Source: an uncultured cyanobacterium (GTDB taxonomy: Bacteria; Cyanobacteriota; Cyanobacteriia; Thermostichales; Thermostichaceae). From it: a stretch of DNA of 64,000 nt. How positions within the stretch are numbered: position 1 is the first letter of the stretch; every line of letters begins with the position of its first letter. The stretch spans positions 1 to 64,000 of the forward strand of contig CALFBB010000017.1 of assembly GCA_937944885.1 (NCBI GenBank), given 5' to 3'. The notes under the pieces were generated by a model that had not been told where the DNA came from, did not search any database, and saw only the letters and a program-made list of their open reading frames with translations. Below, one piece after another: positions 39,709 through 49,397 of this stretch. A program made the translations under genes and the position numbers.

Positions 39709-40595
39709 TTCTCCAAGATGTGTTGCAAAGTGCCGTTCTCAAGTAGAGCCGAGATGGCTTGATCCAAAGCCTGCTTCAAAGAAGGATGTTGAGAGGATAC
39801 CACTCCCACCAGGGGAATGGGAGACAAGGGAGGCCCCGCTAGACGCAGCCGGGATCCCGGCTGACGTAGATTCATGGCAGCAACCGGTTGATCGATGAGC
39901 ACAGCATCCAACTGGCCAGCCTGTAACTGAGCAAACAAGCGCTCAGGGTTACTGGTGGCAAACAGACGGATAGCATTGCCCCTTCTCTCGTTGTATGCCT
40001 CCAACAAAGCTGCCCCTGTACTGTTAACTACAATGCCCACTTTCCGACCAAATAATTGCGATAGCTCCTTAATCAAGGGCTCCTCTGGCAAGTTCCTGGA
40101 AGCCGGATCCCGGACCACCAGGCGCTGCGGGCTGAGGTAGTAGGGCCGGGTAGCAAGAAAGAGTTGCGAGTCCAACCCCAGCGGTTCTCTCGCCCCGAGA
40201 ATCAAATCCACCTCATCCGCTTGCAAAGCTGCCAACTGCTCGCTCCAGGCAATAACCACCGGATTAACCTGTACCTGAAGCGTTTGGGCTATCGCCTTTA
40301 GAATATCCCACTCAAAGCCAGCGTAGGTTTCCTGCTCCAAGTCGGTGTAGAGATAAGCAGGACCCAGGCTGGGATCCAAACCAACACGGATCCATCCCCG
40401 CTTTTGAATTTCCGCCCAACGGGAATCGCTGACCGGATCGGCTGCAGCTACTGCTACAGATAAATCCGGCAAGGGAGAGGTGGATTGCGAATAGGCAGCT
40501 TGGCTTGCCGCGGTGACTACCGGCAGCAACGACACAAGTAAGACAAGGGTCGCCGGTCCGAAGCGGTAGGCATTGGCCCCTTTCTTGTTGTCCAT
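39657..40595 (-). CDS. Periplasmic amino-acid-type substrate-binding protein (SBP_bac_3)
   Basis: GWIRVGLDPSLGPAYLYTDLEQETYAGFEWDILKAIAQTLQVQVNPV, VDLILGAREPLGL; signal-like N-terminus; start likely 40595. Confidence 0.8.
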   Translation of the reverse strand: MDNKKGANAYRFGPATLVLLVSLLPVVTAASQAAYSQSTSPLPDLSVAVAAADPVSDSRWAEIQKRGWIRVGLDPSLGPAYLYTDLEQETYAGFEWDILKAIAQTLQVQVNPVVIAWSEQLAALQADEVDLILGAREPLGLDSQLFLATRPYYLSPQRLVVRDPASRNLPEEPLIKELSQLFGRKVGIVVNSTGAALLEAYNERRGNAIRLFATSNPERLFAQLQAGQLDAVLIDQPVAAMNLRQPGSRLRLAGPPLSPIPLVGVVSSQHPSLKQALDQAISALLENGTLQHILEKWQLWEPAVMSPASTEG

Positions 40596-40695
40596 GCTCC
40601 TCCTCTGACCTGGTAGACTACGCAGCAAATAACCCATTTCCAGTTACAAGTGGGGCAGTTAGTTGTACTGACAGGATCCCCAATTCATCCCTAGT

Positions 40696-41538
40696 TCATG
40701 TTCGGGCTCCCATGGGAAAGGAAACCGACAAAGGCCGTACCTGAGCCAGTTCCTGCTGCATGGCGCTGTGCAACTCGCCATTACTGGCCAAGAGCTTACC
40801 ACTGTAGACATCCACCGGGCTCCCATCATAGGCCGTCACCTTGCCTCCAGCTTCCCGCACCAAGACAATCCCGGCAGTGATATCCCAGGGAGAGAGGCCC
40901 CGCTCCCAGTAGCCATCCAATTGCCCTGTGGCCACATAGGCCAAATCCAGAGCAGCGGATCCCCCTCGCCGCACCCCTTGAGTGAGGTGAGTAAAGTGGC
41001 AGAACTCTGCATAATTGTTGTCTAGGGTTTCCCGGCGATCATAGGCAAAACCGGTTACCAGCAGGCTGCGGGATAGCTCACGGGTGGTGGAAACTCGGAT
41101 GGGGCTGTGGTTACGGGTAGCTCCCATTCCCTGTGCAGCCCGAAACAGATCCCCGCGGAAAACATCACAAACCACTCCCAAAACGGGCTCTCGACCCTGC
41201 AACAATCCAATTGAGACAGCCGCAAAAGGGTAGCCATGGGCAAAGTTGGTGGTCCCATCCAACGGGTCGATCATCCAAGCGTAGAGACCTTGAGTAGCTC
41301 CCTGCAGACCGGATTCCTCGGTTAGGATTGTATCCTCTGGAAAGTGCCGCTTGAGCATCTCTAGGATCAACTCTTCAGAGGCTCGGTCCGCTACGGTGAC
41401 CAGATCCCCCGGTCGCTTCTCTTCAATATCTAGGGAATCTAGGGAACTACCCCTGTAGCTGCGCAACAGAGCTGCCGCCTCGAGAGCAGCCTGCGAAGCA
41501 ACATCCAAACGGCGGAGCAAGGCATCCGTCACTTCCAT
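40696..41538 (-). CDS. Inositol monophosphatase family protein
   Basis: DTILTEESG, AWMIDPLDGTTNFAHGYPFAAVSIGL, LSPWDITAGIVLVREAGGKVT. Confidence 0.9.
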   Translation of the reverse strand: MEVTDALLRRLDVASQAALEAAALLRSYRGSSLDSLDIEEKRPGDLVTVADRASEELILEMLKRHFPEDTILTEESGLQGATQGLYAWMIDPLDGTTNFAHGYPFAAVSIGLLQGREPVLGVVCDVFRGDLFRAAQGMGATRNHSPIRVSTTRELSRSLLVTGFAYDRRETLDNNYAEFCHFTHLTQGVRRGGSAALDLAYVATGQLDGYWERGLSPWDITAGIVLVREAGGKVTAYDGSPVDVYSGKLLASNGELHSAMQQELAQVRPLSVSFPMGART

Positions 41539-41832
41539 ATCTCTAGTAAGAGCTTTAGGTATCGAGAGCTTTGAGAGCCTGTTACTTTAGGATAACCTTG
41601 CGGGGTTCATCATCTGGATCCCAGACACCCTACACACTGGACAATCCTTTTGCTCGGTTAATGGTTAATGATTGAGAAAACATCACCCTCCCCTTAGACT
41701 TTCTTGTTCATGGGTCCTCTGTTAATCCACCGGAGATAATTCTGGGCTATCTATGAGCCGTCCGGAGGTCGCTTTGCCCCTCTTGAATGTGGCTAAATGT
41801 AGGCATTACGCAGCGTTGAGGGATCCAAGCCG

Positions 41833-42324
41833 TTGTCACATGACGTTTTCACTTCAATTACCGAGATTGATAGGGTAGCTCTCCCAGCCGAGGATAACTC
41901 CAATGTCGCTGAAGAGTTATTTGATCAGGTGCCTGAGCAGCCGCTGACCTACCCGGAGTTTACCCTGTCGATTTGTCACCCCCTGCGCCCCTGTAGCTAC
42001 ATTCTGCGAGGGGATGCCTACGCCATTGGACGGGATCCCTCTAACGCCATCCAAATCGTCAATCGTTTCGTTTCCCGTCGCCATGCCTACCTGGTGCGGG
42101 TACCGACCAAGTCCAGTCGCAGCGGCTTTACCTATTGCTTAATCGATGGCAACCGGCACGGCCAATCGAGCACCAACGGGGTGTTTGTCAACGGCACGCG
42201 GGTGGCCACCCATTACCTCAAAAGTGGGGATGTTATCTACTTTGGCCCAGAGATCCGAGCCTATTTCTTCGAAGTAGCTCGAATTCCCCATCTTCCCAAT
42301 CCCTTCATCTCCAGCACTATCTAA
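41833..42324 (+). CDS. FHA domain protein
   Basis: YAIGRDPSNAIQIVNRFVSRRHAYLVR...SSTNGVFVNGTRVATHYLKSGDVIYFGPEI. Confidence 0.88.
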   Translation: MSHDVFTSITEIDRVALPAEDNSNVAEELFDQVPEQPLTYPEFTLSICHPLRPCSYILRGDAYAIGRDPSNAIQIVNRFVSRRHAYLVRVPTKSSRSGFTYCLIDGNRHGQSSTNGVFVNGTRVATHYLKSGDVIYFGPEIRAYFFEVARIPHLPNPFISSTI

Positions 42325-42755
42325 AGATCCTCACCGGGAATCCATGCCCACAGGGCTTGATGGTTAAAATTCTCCTACACCCTACCGTTCCATCTCCCGA
42401 TTGAGATGAGCAACGGCAGGCCACTCCAAGACCCACAGAGAACCTCTGGGCAGTTGGCTCCAAACCTCTGGAGAGAGGCTTGTCTCAACGATTTTTTATC
42501 CCTACTGAATGATGGGGTAGTCCTAAGAAGGAAAATCAGGACCAGGTCAGCTTGAGCGACTTACCGGCTTGTGCGGATTACACACTGTATCTGGCTGTAT
42601 CTGGTGAAACACTGGGGCGCGCTCAAAGATACCTGGCCTAAGGTTGATATCCGGTGCTTGTGGGAAAATGGTTCAAGACAACGGAAAAACGGTTGTCTGA
42701 TGTCGTCCATTGAGTCTCCGGCTCTGGGCAGATCTGAGCAGCTATAGGTCAATTC

Positions 42756-44771
42756 ATGGGATCCGCAGTCCTTTCTCCAACCCTCAAACCTCAGCCCACC
42801 TTTCCCCTCACTGCCGTGGTTGGGCAGCAACCGGTTAAGCTGGCGCTGCTTCTGGCCGCTGTGGATCCCGGTTTGGCAGGAGTGGTCATCGTTGGGCCAC
42901 GCGGCACAGCCAAGTCTGTTTTGGCCAGAGGGATCCATGCCCTGCTGCCCCCGATTGAAGTGATTGCCGGCTCCTTTTGCAACGATGATCCGGCCCAGCC
43001 GGGTACCTGGTCTGACTGGGCCCAAGCCCACTGGGATCCCACGGCAGTGCCGCCCAAACAGGTGATCCCAGCACCTTTTGTGCAAATCCCCTTGGGCGTA
43101 ACCGAGGATCGCCTCCTGGGAGCCGTGGATGTGGGGGCTTCCGTTGAGCGGGGGGAACCTGTCTTTCAACCTGGCTTGCTGGCGGCGGCCCATCGGGGTG
43201 TATTGTATGTAGACGATATCAACCTCTTGGACGACCAGATTGCTAATCTGCTCTTGACAGTGGTAGGGGATGGCGTCAACCGTCTCGAGCGGGAAGGGAT
43301 CAGCCTGCAACATCCCTGCCGACCTCTGCTGGTGGCCACCTACAACCCCGAAGAAGGCCCTCTGCGGCAACATCTGTTGGATCGCATGGCCATGGTGCTC
43401 CCTGCCGATTTGGATCTTACCCTAGAGGAGCGGCGGGAAATTGCCCAACGGGCCAACCGTTTTAGCGACAGCCCCGAAACCTTCTTAGCCGAGCATGAGG
43501 CTGAGCTAGAGGATTTACGCACCCGTATTCTTCTGGCACGGGAATGGCTGCCCCAGGTCAAACCGCAACGGCAGCAAATTCATTACCTAGTGCAAGAAGC
43601 CCTGCGCGGCAATGTTCAAGGTCATCGCGGCGAATATTTTGCTTTGCGGGCTGCCTGTGCCTTGGCCGCTTTAGAAGGACGGGATTGCCTTTTGGCAGAG
43701 GATTTGCAGCAGGCGGTGCAGTTGGTGCTTCTGCCTCGGGCCAACTACGATCCCAGCCAGCCGCCCCCACCTCCGCCACCGTCCCCACCTGAACCGGAGT
43801 CTGGACCGTCGGATCCCGAAGAGGAACCGGAGGACAACAACCCAGAACCCCAACCGGAAAACACCAGCCTACCGGAAGAATTTTTATTTGACCCGGAAAG
43901 TGTTGCCCTGGATCCGCGCCTGTTGGCCTTTGCTCAATCTCTCCATCAGCAAGGCAAAACGGGATCCCGCAGTTTGGTCTTCAGTGCCGACCGAGGTCGC
44001 TACATCAAGCCTATCCTGCCCAAAGGCCCCAACCCACGCATTGCCGTCGATGCCACCTTGCGCACTGCTGCTCCTTACCAGCAAAGCCGCCGCCAACGGC
44101 AACCGGGCCGAACCGTGGTCGTGGAGCAAAGCGATATTCGCGCCAAGAAGCTGGCTCGCAAAGCTGGGGCCTTGGTGATCTTCGTGGTGGATGCCTCCGG
44201 TTCGATGGCCCTCAATCGCATGCAATCGGCCAAAGGAGCAGCTCTACGACTGCTCACAGAAGCCTACCAAAACCGCGACAAAGTGGCCTTGATTGCCTTT
44301 CGCGGCGAAACCGCCGAGGTGCTGTTGCCTCCTACCCGCTCAATTGAGTTGGCCCGTCGCCGCCTAGAATCTTTGCCCTGTGGCGGCGGATCCCCCCTGG
44401 CCCATGCCCTAACCCAAGCCATCCGAATGGGGGTGAATGCCCGTACGGCTGGAGATGTAGGCCAAGTCATGTTGGTAGCCCTGACCGATGGGCGCGGCAA
44501 CATTCCCCTCAGTCGCTCTTTGGGCCAAAACCACTCTTCTGCTGAACCGACCGACCTGAAACAGGAGCTGCGCGACATTGCTCTACGGATTCGCGCCCTG
44601 GGGTTAAAACTTTTGGTCATCGATTCCCAAAGCCGCTTTGTTACCACCGGTTTTAGCCAGGAGCTAGCCGAGCTAGCGGGAGGACGATATTTTCATTTGC
44701 CCCGTGCCAACGACCAAGGAATTGCCGCAGTAGCCCGCTCGGCTATTCAGGAAAGTCGGGGATCCCTTTAA
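42756..44771 (+). CDS. chlD: Magnesium chelatase ATPase subunit D
   Basis: [39 protein letters not shown], Pro/Asp/Glu-rich linker, VWA domain [31 protein letters not shown]. Confidence 0.95.
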   Translation: MGSAVLSPTLKPQPTFPLTAVVGQQPVKLALLLAAVDPGLAGVVIVGPRGTAKSVLARGIHALLPPIEVIAGSFCNDDPAQPGTWSDWAQAHWDPTAVPPKQVIPAPFVQIPLGVTEDRLLGAVDVGASVERGEPVFQPGLLAAAHRGVLYVDDINLLDDQIANLLLTVVGDGVNRLEREGISLQHPCRPLLVATYNPEEGPLRQHLLDRMAMVLPADLDLTLEERREIAQRANRFSDSPETFLAEHEAELEDLRTRILLAREWLPQVKPQRQQIHYLVQEALRGNVQGHRGEYFALRAACALAALEGRDCLLAEDLQQAVQLVLLPRANYDPSQPPPPPPPSPPEPESGPSDPEEEPEDNNPEPQPENTSLPEEFLFDPESVALDPRLLAFAQSLHQQGKTGSRSLVFSADRGRYIKPILPKGPNPRIAVDATLRTAAPYQQSRRQRQPGRTVVVEQSDIRAKKLARKAGALVIFVVDASGSMALNRMQSAKGAALRLLTEAYQNRDKVALIAFRGETAEVLLPPTRSIELARRRLESLPCGGGSPLAHALTQAIRMGVNARTAGDVGQVMLVALTDGRGNIPLSRSLGQNHSSAEPTDLKQELRDIALRIRALGLKLLVIDSQSRFVTTGFSQELAELAGGRYFHLPRANDQGIAAVARSAIQESRGSL

Positions 44772-44860
44772 CAGCTCGCTGATAGGACTCCCTCTCAGGT
44801 GCGTTGAAACCTTTCTTAACAATTCGCTATCATTGAGGAGAAACGATATCCTCCTGTTTT

Positions 44861-45628
44861 ATGACCACAGGCTTGCTGCCGGAACTGTCCTTGCCGAATC
44901 AAACGGCTGTTGATTGGGTCAGCCGGGGTGTGGGTGCTGCTATCCGCGCCCTGTTTAAGCACTCAGAAAAACTGGAAGCCCGTGTGCGGGTGGAACCGGT
45001 TACCAAGCTATTGCAGGGACGTATAGACAGCTTTGAGCTGCTCGGCCAGCACCTGCAGATGTACAACGGCCTCAGGCTTACTACTTTAGAGTTGTTTTCT
45101 AACTCGGTTGCTATCGATTTCAGTCAAATTTGGCAGGGCCGGGTCAGATTGCAGCAGCCGGTGGAGGCCACCATGCGTGTGGTCCTGACAGAGGCTGACT
45201 TGGCTGCATCTTTCAACACTCCCTTTGTATTGGGCAAGTTGGCTCAGGTCCAAGCGGAAGGTCAACCCTTATCCTTTCAAAACGTGCAAGTTCACATTAC
45301 TCCGGAGCAGCGCTTGCAACTGCAAGCAGAGGTGCAGCAGGGGGCCAAGAATACTCTGGCAGTCGGGTTCTCCAGTCGAATTGAGGTACTTGAGCGTCGC
45401 CGCATTCGTTTTGAGGAGCCTGTGTTTGAGGGGGATACGAATGGATTGCCCCTCAGCCGTGCCTTGGTGGATCACTTGAATGGACTCTTGGACTTGGATC
45501 GGCTGGCTTTGCAGGGTACCCAGTTGCGGGTAGACCAGGTGCGTCTACAGCAGCAGAGAATGATTTTTTACGGCAGTGCCACCATTCAGCGTTTTCCAAC
45601 TCGGCAGCCTCAACGGGCCGGTGCTTGA
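44861..45628 (+). CDS. DUF2993 family protein
   Basis: VTKLLQGRIDSFELLGQHLQMYNGLRLTTLELFSNSVAIDFSQIWQGRVRLQQPVEATMRVVLTEADLAASFNTPF. Confidence 0.8.
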   Translation: MTTGLLPELSLPNQTAVDWVSRGVGAAIRALFKHSEKLEARVRVEPVTKLLQGRIDSFELLGQHLQMYNGLRLTTLELFSNSVAIDFSQIWQGRVRLQQPVEATMRVVLTEADLAASFNTPFVLGKLAQVQAEGQPLSFQNVQVHITPEQRLQLQAEVQQGAKNTLAVGFSSRIEVLERRRIRFEEPVFEGDTNGLPLSRALVDHLNGLLDLDRLALQGTQLRVDQVRLQQQRMIFYGSATIQRFPTRQPQRAGA

Positions 45629-45682
45629 CACGCCTTGCCGGAGCTGATACATTTACTCACGGTGAGGAGTGAAGAGAAGAAG

Positions 45683-45723
45683 CCTCTGGGGTCGAAACAC
45701 GGACAGACTCCCAGAGGTTTTTT
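45683..45723 (+). terminator. Rho-independent terminator
   Basis: CCTCTGGG (45683-45690) / CCCAGAGG (45710-45717) followed by TTTTTT. Confidence 0.75.
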
Positions 45724-45836
45724 CATAGTTTCAATCTTCATAATTTCAACCTTTGAATGAGGGTTCTTGATCACTTGATCAAAATTACTTGATCAAAGGA
45801 TGATCAAAGGAACTGTCCGGATCACAATCTTGATTT

Positions 45837-46904
45837 TTGAGCGAGTGCCCCAGTTTGCGAGTACGCCTGCTAGAACTCTGGCACAAGCGGTTTCCCCACA
45901 GCCTGCGCACCCAAGTGGCGCTGGTTATTGCCAGCCTGTCTTTTGTGCCCAACCTGGTTTTTATTCTATCGGTGCGTTGGATTCTACCTGATACTCAGAT
46001 CAGCAGTGAGGGAGTGGTGCTGTTGTTGCTGTGGATCCCTCTGTTGGCAGGTCTGTCGGCCGCTGTAGGGTATGGGTTATCTTCTCTGATTTTGCGACCT
46101 CTAACCCTGCTGGCGCGGGAGTTGACCCATTTGGAGACGCTGCTCAACCAACCGGCACGGTGGAACCTGTTGCTGCGGCCTGAGGATCCCCAAGAATCTC
46201 TGATCCTGAGGAGAGCCTTTGCCCATTTGCTGCGCCAGATTCAAACCGATCAAATGCGGCGGGAAGCCTTTACGGCCACCCTGGTCCACGATCTGAAAAC
46301 CCCGCTGATTGCCTTTGGACATTTACTCAGTGCTCTCAAGCAAGATGATCTGGAACCAGAACAACGTTATGCCCTCATCGATCGCATCTTGCAAGAGAAT
46401 CAACGCAATCTCTCCCTGGTGCAAAGAATGGTGGAAGCCCACCGCCTAGAGCGGGGGGAAATCCATCTCAACCCACAACCGTGCGATCTGGGAGCTCTGG
46501 CTAGAAAGGTGGTAGAACGCATGGCCTCCCTCGCCCAAGATCGCAACATTCAACTGCAAGTAGAGGGCCAAGGATGGGCCAAGGCGGATGAGGCAGAGTT
46601 GGAACGAGCTTTGCTGAACTTAATTGACAATGCCTTGCGCTATGCCCGCCATATCGTTGTGCTGACGGTGATGCCCAAACAAATACAGGTCCGGGATGAT
46701 GGCCCGGGATTACCGGCCCCGCTCGAGGAATTGGCCCAGCCCTATGTGACTCAGCCGATTCATATTGCCGGACAGCACTACCCAACTGGGTCGGGAGGGC
46801 TGGGGTTATACATTGCCAAGCGTATCCTCCAAGCCCACCAAGGGGATTTGCAGCTGATCGAGACGGGATCCCAAGGGACCATCCTAGCCCTAGTGTTGCC
46901 ATGA
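45837..46904 (+). CDS. Sensor histidine kinase (TM, HAMP-like, HisKA, HATPase)
   Basis: FTATLVHDLKTPLIAFGHLLSAL (H box), ALLNLIDNALRYA (N box), VRDDGPGLP, GSGGLGLYIAKRILQAHQGDL. Confidence 0.9.
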   Translation: MSECPSLRVRLLELWHKRFPHSLRTQVALVIASLSFVPNLVFILSVRWILPDTQISSEGVVLLLLWIPLLAGLSAAVGYGLSSLILRPLTLLARELTHLETLLNQPARWNLLLRPEDPQESLILRRAFAHLLRQIQTDQMRREAFTATLVHDLKTPLIAFGHLLSALKQDDLEPEQRYALIDRILQENQRNLSLVQRMVEAHRLERGEIHLNPQPCDLGALARKVVERMASLAQDRNIQLQVEGQGWAKADEAELERALLNLIDNALRYARHIVVLTVMPKQIQVRDDGPGLPAPLEELAQPYVTQPIHIAGQHYPTGSGGLGLYIAKRILQAHQGDLQLIETGSQGTILALVLP

Positions 46905-47013
46905 TCGAGGATCCCTTGGGCAACCGAAGCAAGTGGAGTTACCATCAAGTTATTAGCAACTAATCCACTTATTGACTTGTATAGCGAAGTTGCCCAACAG
47001 CGGAGGGGGCACG

Positions 47014-47460
47014 ATGGTTTACACAGAGGAAGCCTTCAAGGCAGAGCTGAATGCCAGAGGTTGGCGCTCGACTCGTCAGCGGGAGATTATCCTCCAAACC
47101 TTCCAAAACCTACCGGAGGGCACTCACCTAAGCGCCGAGGAACTTCACGAAACTCTCCAGAAGGCGGGACACAACATCAGCTTGTCCACCATCTACCGGA
47201 CTGTTAAATTGATGGCGCGTATGGGCATTCTCCGGGAGTTGGAACTGACAGAAGGCCACAAGCACTACGAGATCAATCAACCCGCCCCCCACCACCATCA
47301 CCACCTAGTCTGTGTAAAAACCAATCGGGTGATTGAGTTCAAAAACAGTGCCATCCTCAACATTACCCAGAAGGTGGCCGAAAAGTACGGCTTCAAGGTA
47401 CTTGACTGTCAGCTCACCATCATCGGTATCAGTCCAGAAGGGCAACGCTCCATCCTTTGA
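47014..47460 (+). CDS. Fur-family metalloregulator
   Basis: GWRSTRQREIILQTFQNLPEGTHLSAEELHETLQKAGHNISLSTIYRTVKLMARMGILREL, HHHHHLVCVKTNRVIEF; start MVYTEEAF at 47014. Confidence 0.92.
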   Translation: MVYTEEAFKAELNARGWRSTRQREIILQTFQNLPEGTHLSAEELHETLQKAGHNISLSTIYRTVKLMARMGILRELELTEGHKHYEINQPAPHHHHHLVCVKTNRVIEFKNSAILNITQKVAEKYGFKVLDCQLTIIGISPEGQRSIL

Positions 47461-47620
47461 CACTTTTCTTCTCACTACCTGATGGCCTACTTTGGAAGAA
47501 TCTGCCCTGAATCCTGGGTAAGCTTGAGTATCCTAGGCTACGCTGTTTTTTAATGTCCACAGTGCATCCTACCCAAGAGAAGACAAAAAACGGAGCAATA
47601 TCCTCTTGACGTTTACCCTC

Positions 47621-48754
47621 TCAGGCCGGCTCTTCTCCAACGGGATCCCGCCCTTCTAGCCGACAGAACAATTGCCTCATGATCAGCTCCCGCTGGCCAA
47701 TCGAGAGGGAGGGAGCAAGGGTACTGGGGAAGTGGGGCATAGCCAACGTGACACGATCCAGTAGGTCGGCACGACGGTGTTTTTGTTGAATAGACCAGGC
47801 CCGTTCCAGGATATTCTGGGCCACCTCCGTTTCTAGCCCTGTTTGTTTCGATAGCCAAACCGCCAACTGCTCCAGGTCCGGGTCAAAGCGCAGCCGGTAC
47901 ATGTAGATCAGCATGCCAACCCCAATCACAAGACCCAAGCCGCTGGCCACGTAAGCTGCCTTGATGTCGGTCCCGGGCAGATAGGCGACAGCCGAAACCC
48001 GCAACAGTTCGTAGGGGATCCGTATTAAGCTATAGCCGACCACATAGGTCCACACCCAGGTGCCATCCTTTAGTTTGGGGGCACGCCAGAACATGCCCAT
48101 CAATAGGGCAAACAACACTAGATTGAGGACACTTTCGTAAAAGAAGATGGGGTGGAAAAACTCAAACTGGCTGTACTGCGGCTCGCGGGCTTGGGGAGGG
48201 ATATACACCCGCAGGGGCCAAGTGCTATCCGGAGGGATGGGAGCGCCATAGGCTTCTGAGTTGAAAAAATTGCCCCAGCGCCCGATGGCTTGGCCCAAAA
48301 TTAAGCCAGGGGTGAGGATATCGGCATATTTCCAGCCATTGATACCGGTAGCACGGCAGTAGAAGTAGAGGGCCAAAGCTCCGGCCAGCACCCCGCCGTG
48401 GATGATGATCCCCCCCCGCCAAATGGCAAAGGCAGAGAGGGGATTATCGCTAAACTCTGACCAATGGGTGAGGACGTAGTAGAGCCTGGCCCCCAAAAAC
48501 CCGGATACCACCAGCCACAGAGCCAACATTTCTACCCGTTCACCGGCCTGTCCCGGTTCTTTTTCCAGATGTCTTGCTTCTGCCAAGGCTTTGGTCAAGA
48601 TCAAACCGATTAACACGGCTAGGGCCATCAACAGGCCGTACCAGCGCAAGCCCAGACCCCCCACTCCCGGTGTATCGACAGGAAAGCGGAAGACAAATTC
48701 CCCCGGAGAACTGAAGGTGAGTCCCAACAGACCCGATGAGTTCATCCACGCCAT
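47621..48754 (-). CDS. lgt: Prolipoprotein diacylglyceryl transferase
   Basis: GGLGLRWYGLLMALAVLIG, GLILGQAIGRWGNFFNSEAYG, GTWVWTYVVGYSLIRIPYELLR; unusual C-terminal extension. Confidence 0.92.
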   Translation of the reverse strand: MAWMNSSGLLGLTFSSPGEFVFRFPVDTPGVGGLGLRWYGLLMALAVLIGLILTKALAEARHLEKEPGQAGERVEMLALWLVVSGFLGARLYYVLTHWSEFSDNPLSAFAIWRGGIIIHGGVLAGALALYFYCRATGINGWKYADILTPGLILGQAIGRWGNFFNSEAYGAPIPPDSTWPLRVYIPPQAREPQYSQFEFFHPIFFYESVLNLVLFALLMGMFWRAPKLKDGTWVWTYVVGYSLIRIPYELLRVSAVAYLPGTDIKAAYVASGLGLVIGVGMLIYMYRLRFDPDLEQLAVWLSKQTGLETEVAQNILERAWSIQQKHRRADLLDRVTLAMPHFPSTLAPSLSIGQRELIMRQLFCRLEGRDPVGEEPA

Positions 48755-48822
48755 GCTTTGCACTTCAGCCTTCCTCAACTTAGCTCGACAGCTTCAGATC
48801 CAACGCTCATTTGGATCCTGCC

Positions 48823-49380
48823 CTACTTATCCCACAACTCCACATCACCTGACGGAGGCAACTTAGCCAACAGGGCTTGAAATTGTTTGTTTTTGCACAG
48901 GCAATCCAAGTCGGGAGCGATGCAGGCAGCAGAGCCCCATACTTCTGGGGGTTGAGCCGGATCGCATCAGCAATACAGTCTATCGCTACAGTCTATCGCT
49001 TCACGGGTATGTCCCATCAGGGCATAGCAATAGCCTCTGTTGTAAATGCCGTTGGCATGCTTGGGATTAACTTGCAAAGATTGTTCAATGCTGGCCAGTG
49101 CCTCTGTGAGCCGGCCTAACTTAATGAGGGCATAGCCACGGTTATCCCACGCTTCGAAGTTATTGGGATCACACTCCACTGCCCGTTCATAGGAGCTGAT
49201 TGCTTCCTCGACCCGCCCCATGTGCCGCAAGATCAAGCCGCGATTATTCCAAGCATGGGTGACTTCTTGTGAGCAAGCTCCGGGTTTGGTGGCCAAAATC
49301 TACAAGATATGGTCGTAGATAGCCAGTGATTCTGGACCTTTCGGCAGTAGGCAATACTCCACCTCAAAGGGTTCTGGCAT
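48823..49380 (-). pseudogene. Disrupted TPR-repeat protein gene
   Basis: From ATG 49380: MPEPFEVEYCLLPKGPESLAIYDHIL-TAG-ILATKPGACSQEVTHAWNNRGLILRHMGRVEEAISSYERAVECDPNNFEAW..., a 13-bp tandem duplication at 48975-49000 that shifts frame, and a second frame change before DLDCLCKNKQFQALLAKLPPSGDVELWDK*. Confidence 0.75.
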
Positions 49381-49397
49381 AGGAAAGGCATCCTCCC

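Noticed and set aside
42561-43373. 270-aa minus-strand ORF
   Set aside because: Antisense to the N-terminal AAA+ part of chlD; composition (Q/H/G-rich) typical of a shadow ORF and no domain recognised.
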